NCBI RefSeq assembly: GCF_918797505.1
Contig: NC_092797.1
Location: forward strand, 21,589,372-21,653,371
Length of the DNA stretch: 64,000 nt
DNA from: Bemisia tabaci
Lineage: Eukaryota > Arthropoda > Insecta > Hemiptera > Aleyrodidae
Direction: 5' to 3'
Every line of letters begins with the position of its first letter. The stretch's first letter is position 1. Below the pieces are notes generated by a model. It worked only from the letters and a program-made list of their open reading frames with translations, was not told where the DNA came from and made no database searches. Positions 62,301-64,000 of the stretch are shown piece by piece. The position numbers were made by a program, and so were the translations under genes.

Positions 62301-63170
62301 GGTCGGACAAATTCTGGAAACTTTGAAAGCTTATTTTTTCGAAAATATGATATAAAACAGTTTAAGGGTGGCTTCATCGGGGTTTCGTGAAATTTTCTCT
62401 CGGAGACACCCTTTGAAACTGAATTATGACGAAATAAACAAAAAATGTGAAATTTTAGCCCAAAATGTCATGTCCGACCGTACCAGTTCGTCCCACTGTG
62501 CGACGCAGAAAACTAGAATTTACCAGCCTAACGAAGCAATAAATCTTGATGATAGAGGATTTCTCACGAGAGTAGAAAAATTACGGAGATCTCAAGGGAA
62601 TGCAACGGATTTCGTAAGTTTTCCCTTTCGTAAAATCAAGCACGCCAAGACATTTTTGTTGCATTTTTTCTGTGCGAGGGCATTGATACATTAAAGCAGC
62701 AAACAAACTCATTACTCTTTTTTAAAAAAATCGAAATTTCACTGATGATTCAGATTCAGGTAATCCTTGAAAAGTAGAAACCGCTGCCCGCACTGCCATT
62801 ACATTTTGACTTTGACCCTTTCAGGGTAACGAAAATTACGTGATCCATATTTTAACGGAAAAAAAAAAAATTCTTGAGGATTTACGCACATAAATGTAGT
62901 ATTTTTTTAATGGACGTAAATCCTCGAGAAAATGTGGTTCATATTGACAAAACTTTAGCAACGTTTAAAAATTCTTACGACGTTTTCTTTAGGAATGTAG
63001 AACATTGTTACAGTGAAAAGGGGTTTCATTCTTACTTGCACTCGTGCTTCGGACAAGTTAATTCTTAGAGCGACTTCCTCCCGGAGAAAAACATCAGGAT
63101 AGTGAGTCTTCTGAAATAAAGATTCTAGTTCGGTCAATTGTTGTGGGGTAAAAGTCGTTCTATTCCGTCG
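56215..63170 (-). CDS. Paired-class (PRD-like, Q50) homeobox gene, 3' five coding exons
   Basis: Sequence-specific transcription factor. Minus-strand exons in transcript order: 63170-63036, 61955-61844, 60519-60423, 58402-58290, 56396-56215 (TGA). All have GT-AG borders and phases 0, 1, 2, 1 join exactly: 639 nt, 212 residues plus stop. The first two exons make the homeodomain, [16 protein letters not shown]...SEARVQ | [17 protein letters not shown], split by the intron at homeodomain position 46/47 that is typical of PRD-class genes. It has Gln at position 50, Asn at 51 and Arg at 53. The homeodomain runs into [15 protein letters not shown], an unusual tail. The last three exons are Ser/Pro/Thr-rich with no OAR motif seen. 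The acceptor before the homeodomain (TTCTTCTTAG, 63180-63171) shows that more 5' exons exist, presumably beyond 64000. From memory it resembles an uncharacterised arthropod group (such as Drosophila CG11294) more than Al, Repo, Unc-4 or Drgx. The family is sure, the exact orthology is not. Confidence 0.88.
56739..57034. mobile_element. CATAGAG...GGAGGTGTTTGC MITE, copy 2
   Basis: Same ends and interior (CAAAATCCGGAATTCGAAGTA, CATAACGTCCGATTT) as copy 1 and about the same length. It lies in the last homeobox intron, 343 bp upstream of the terminal exon's acceptor. Confidence 0.8.
57330..57363. repeat. GTT/TTG microsatellite
   Basis: About ten TTG units, ending TTGTCGTTG, in the last homeobox intron. 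Confidence 0.9.
57719..57969. mobile_element. CTGCCGTGC-family MITE, copy 8
   Basis: 251 bp. Left CTGCCGTGCCAAATAAGAAC, right TTTTGCTTAGCACAGCAG. It lies in the homeobox intron, 12 bp from copy 9. Confidence 0.8.
57982..58234. mobile_element. CTGCCGTGC-family MITE, copy 9
   Basis: 253 bp. Left CTGTCATGCTAAGGAAGAAC, right TTCCTTAGCACGGCAG. It ends 55 bp before the homeobox exon boundary at 58290. Confidence 0.85.
58290..58402 (-). CDS. Homeobox gene, fourth visible coding exon
   Basis: 113-nt exon between acceptor TTTTCCAG and donor GCAG|GTGAGA, phase 2 in and phase 1 out. It encodes a Ser/Pro/Ala-rich stretch ([15 protein letters not shown]...). Its 3' side is only 56 bp from a MITE copy (57982-58234), and another TIR element lies upstream (58597-58865), yet both splice sites look intact. 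Confidence 0.75.
58597..58865. mobile_element. CTATATCGACGGTGTAAGTCGGC TIR element
   Basis: 269 bp with perfect inverted ends CTATATCGACGGTGTAAGTC / GACTTACACCGTCGATATAG, continuing through GGCAATCACATA. In the homeobox intron, 195 bp upstream of the exon at 58290-58402. Confidence 0.85.
59416..60188 (-). mobile_element. hAT-like non-autonomous element, CAGGGCCGG family, copy 3
   Basis: Reverse orientation: CAGGGCCGAATTAAGG at the left, TAAATCCGGCCCTG at the right. Flanking 8-mers CAAAAAAT and CAAAAAAG match at 7 of 8 positions, as expected for a hAT target duplication. It sits in the homeobox intron between the exons at 60423-60519 and 58290-58402. Confidence 0.8.
60423..60519 (-). CDS. Homeobox gene, third visible coding exon
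   Basis: 97-nt exon between acceptor TTTTTTACAG and donor CAATG|GTAAGA. It joins phase 1 to phase 2 and reads [19 protein letters not shown]..., low-complexity polar sequence typical of regions outside a homeodomain. Support is from splice signals and exact phase agreement with both neighbours, not from homology. Confidence 0.7.
61844..61955 (-). CDS. Homeobox exon encoding recognition helix and conserved tail
   Basis: Acceptor TTTTTCTCAATCCAG, then [17 protein letters not shown], the DNA-recognition helix, followed by [20 protein letters not shown]. It ends phase 1 at the donor ATGG|GTAATT (GT at 61843-61842). Gln50 gives the binding preference usual for PRD-like rather than Pax-type (Ser50) homeodomains. 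Confidence 0.88.
62361..62613 (+). CDS. Possible coding exon on the opposite strand, inside a homeobox intron
   Basis: Open plus-strand segment preceded by an acceptor-like ATATAAAACAG (after a T-rich run) and closed by a good donor, GATTTC|GTAAGT at 62614. It has no ATG start; the frame is open from 62356 to 62694. The predicted peptide (for example [17 protein letters not shown] and [16 protein letters not shown]) looks protein-like, but I recognise no family. It may be an exon of a nested gene, a transposon remnant, or chance. Confidence 0.25.
63036..63170 (-). CDS. Homeobox exon encoding homeodomain residues 2-46
   Basis: 45 codons, phase 0 at both ends, donor CAA|GTAAGA (GT at 63035-63034). 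Covers the N-terminal arm (RRNRTTFT), helix 1, helix 2 ([13 protein letters not shown]) and the start of helix 3 (SEARVQ). The exon has no initiator, so the gene's N-terminus lies upstream at higher coordinates. Confidence 0.88.
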
Positions 63171-64000
63171 CTAAGAAGAAAAAGACAAGGAAAAAGGAAA
63201 TCAGCATGTGAAAAACTTTCATAAATTTGATAATTTTGCTGTGCAATTCCTTCTTTAGGAAAAGCGCCCAGAAAAGCCATCTCATTTCTCGTGTCCTAGT
63301 GAGAATTTTATTACGAGAGACAATTTTTAAAGCTTCTTATTTAATGTCATCTATTCATCGGGAGGGGGGGGGTGTAGGGTGCGTTTTATCTTTAGATATG
63401 TGATTACTTGTGAAAAGATAGCTCCCATGAAGAGTTAGATGTATAAATCGAAAATTATTAGAAAACCTCCAATTTTGGCGCCATCTATCTTCCTATACGC
63501 CTTCTCTCAGCACCTGATATTCCAAACTTTTGAATTCCGAGAGTACCTAATGTCTAAAGACTGAAAACTAAATCCCGAACCCGAGGGTGACTTAGTGAAC
63601 CAGAATGCGGAAATTAAGGGCTAACATACGGGAGTGTAATAAATGTACAATTCGCAAACTAATCAAGCTAAATTAACGCGATCAGCAGAGATAATCGGGA
63701 TTATGTTAGATATTGTGCAGAATATGGACCGATTGAAGATCTTGTCGGCCAAAAGATTTTAACTTCATCTTGTTGGATTCTTAATTTCTTAACATTACTT
63801 CATCGGCAGAGAAACACGGTATATGATGAATCATAAGTCATATTGATCAAAAGTACCTGTTTTAGGAAAAACATCCTTGGTAGAAACAGGCTGTTTTACA
63901 CCCCAAAAATAATGACCATCGTAAATTTGACCCGGATGTCGCCTAAATGAAGCATATGATGACACAACACTCGGAGTAAACTTTTTCCCGGAGTATACGA

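Overview
This is a eukaryotic nuclear window, AT-rich with many introns and very rich in short inverted-repeat transposons. Three protein-coding genes can be supported, all found by joining exons across GT-AG introns in a consistent reading phase. Together they point to an arthropod, most likely an insect of the hemipteran type. The species is not proved. The genes are (1) the first coding exon of a formin-like protein (FMNL/Frl family) on the minus strand at 33205-33345, (2) a complete RING finger protein 10 (RNF10) orthologue on the plus strand with 13 coding exons from 34399 to 46660, and (3) the 3' five coding exons of a paired-class (PRD-like, Q50) homeobox gene on the minus strand from 63170 down to 56215, whose 5' end lies beyond the right edge.

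Layout. 1-33204 is downstream of the formin-like first exon on its own strand and has no recognisable further exons, so it is most simply a very long first intron (inference). It is packed with non-autonomous DNA transposons: a hAT-type MITE with a perfect 8-bp target duplication (2159-2316), two CAGGGCCGG-ended hAT-like elements, many copies of a 250-bp element with ends like CTGCCGTGCTAAGG, a cluster of CACTGG...CCAGTG hairpin elements at 19.9-21.6 kb, a TIR element carrying a tRNA-like SINE promoter (30575-31140), and GC-rich patches. 33346-34398 separates the divergent starts of the formin-like and RNF10 genes and probably holds a bidirectional promoter. 34399-47012 is RNF10 up to a likely poly(A) signal; intron 11 holds a tRNA-derived SINE with a GC-hairpin tail. 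47-56 kb is intergenic: a weak minus-strand coding candidate, MITEs, a 180-bp tandem repeat, duplicated composite blocks and a decayed nuclear copy of mitochondrial ND4 (NUMT). 56215-64000 is the homeobox gene, whose introns are full of MITEs, including two copies in tandem beside one exon and a hAT-like element between two others.

The three genes have unrelated known roles: actin assembly at membranes (FMNL), ubiquitin ligation (RNF10) and transcription (homeobox). Nothing suggests a joint pathway. The point of most biological interest is an apparent +1 frameshift in an A-run in exon 12 of RNF10. I saw no rRNA genes, CRISPR arrays or intact autonomous transposase. All family assignments are from memory of the families; no searches were run.
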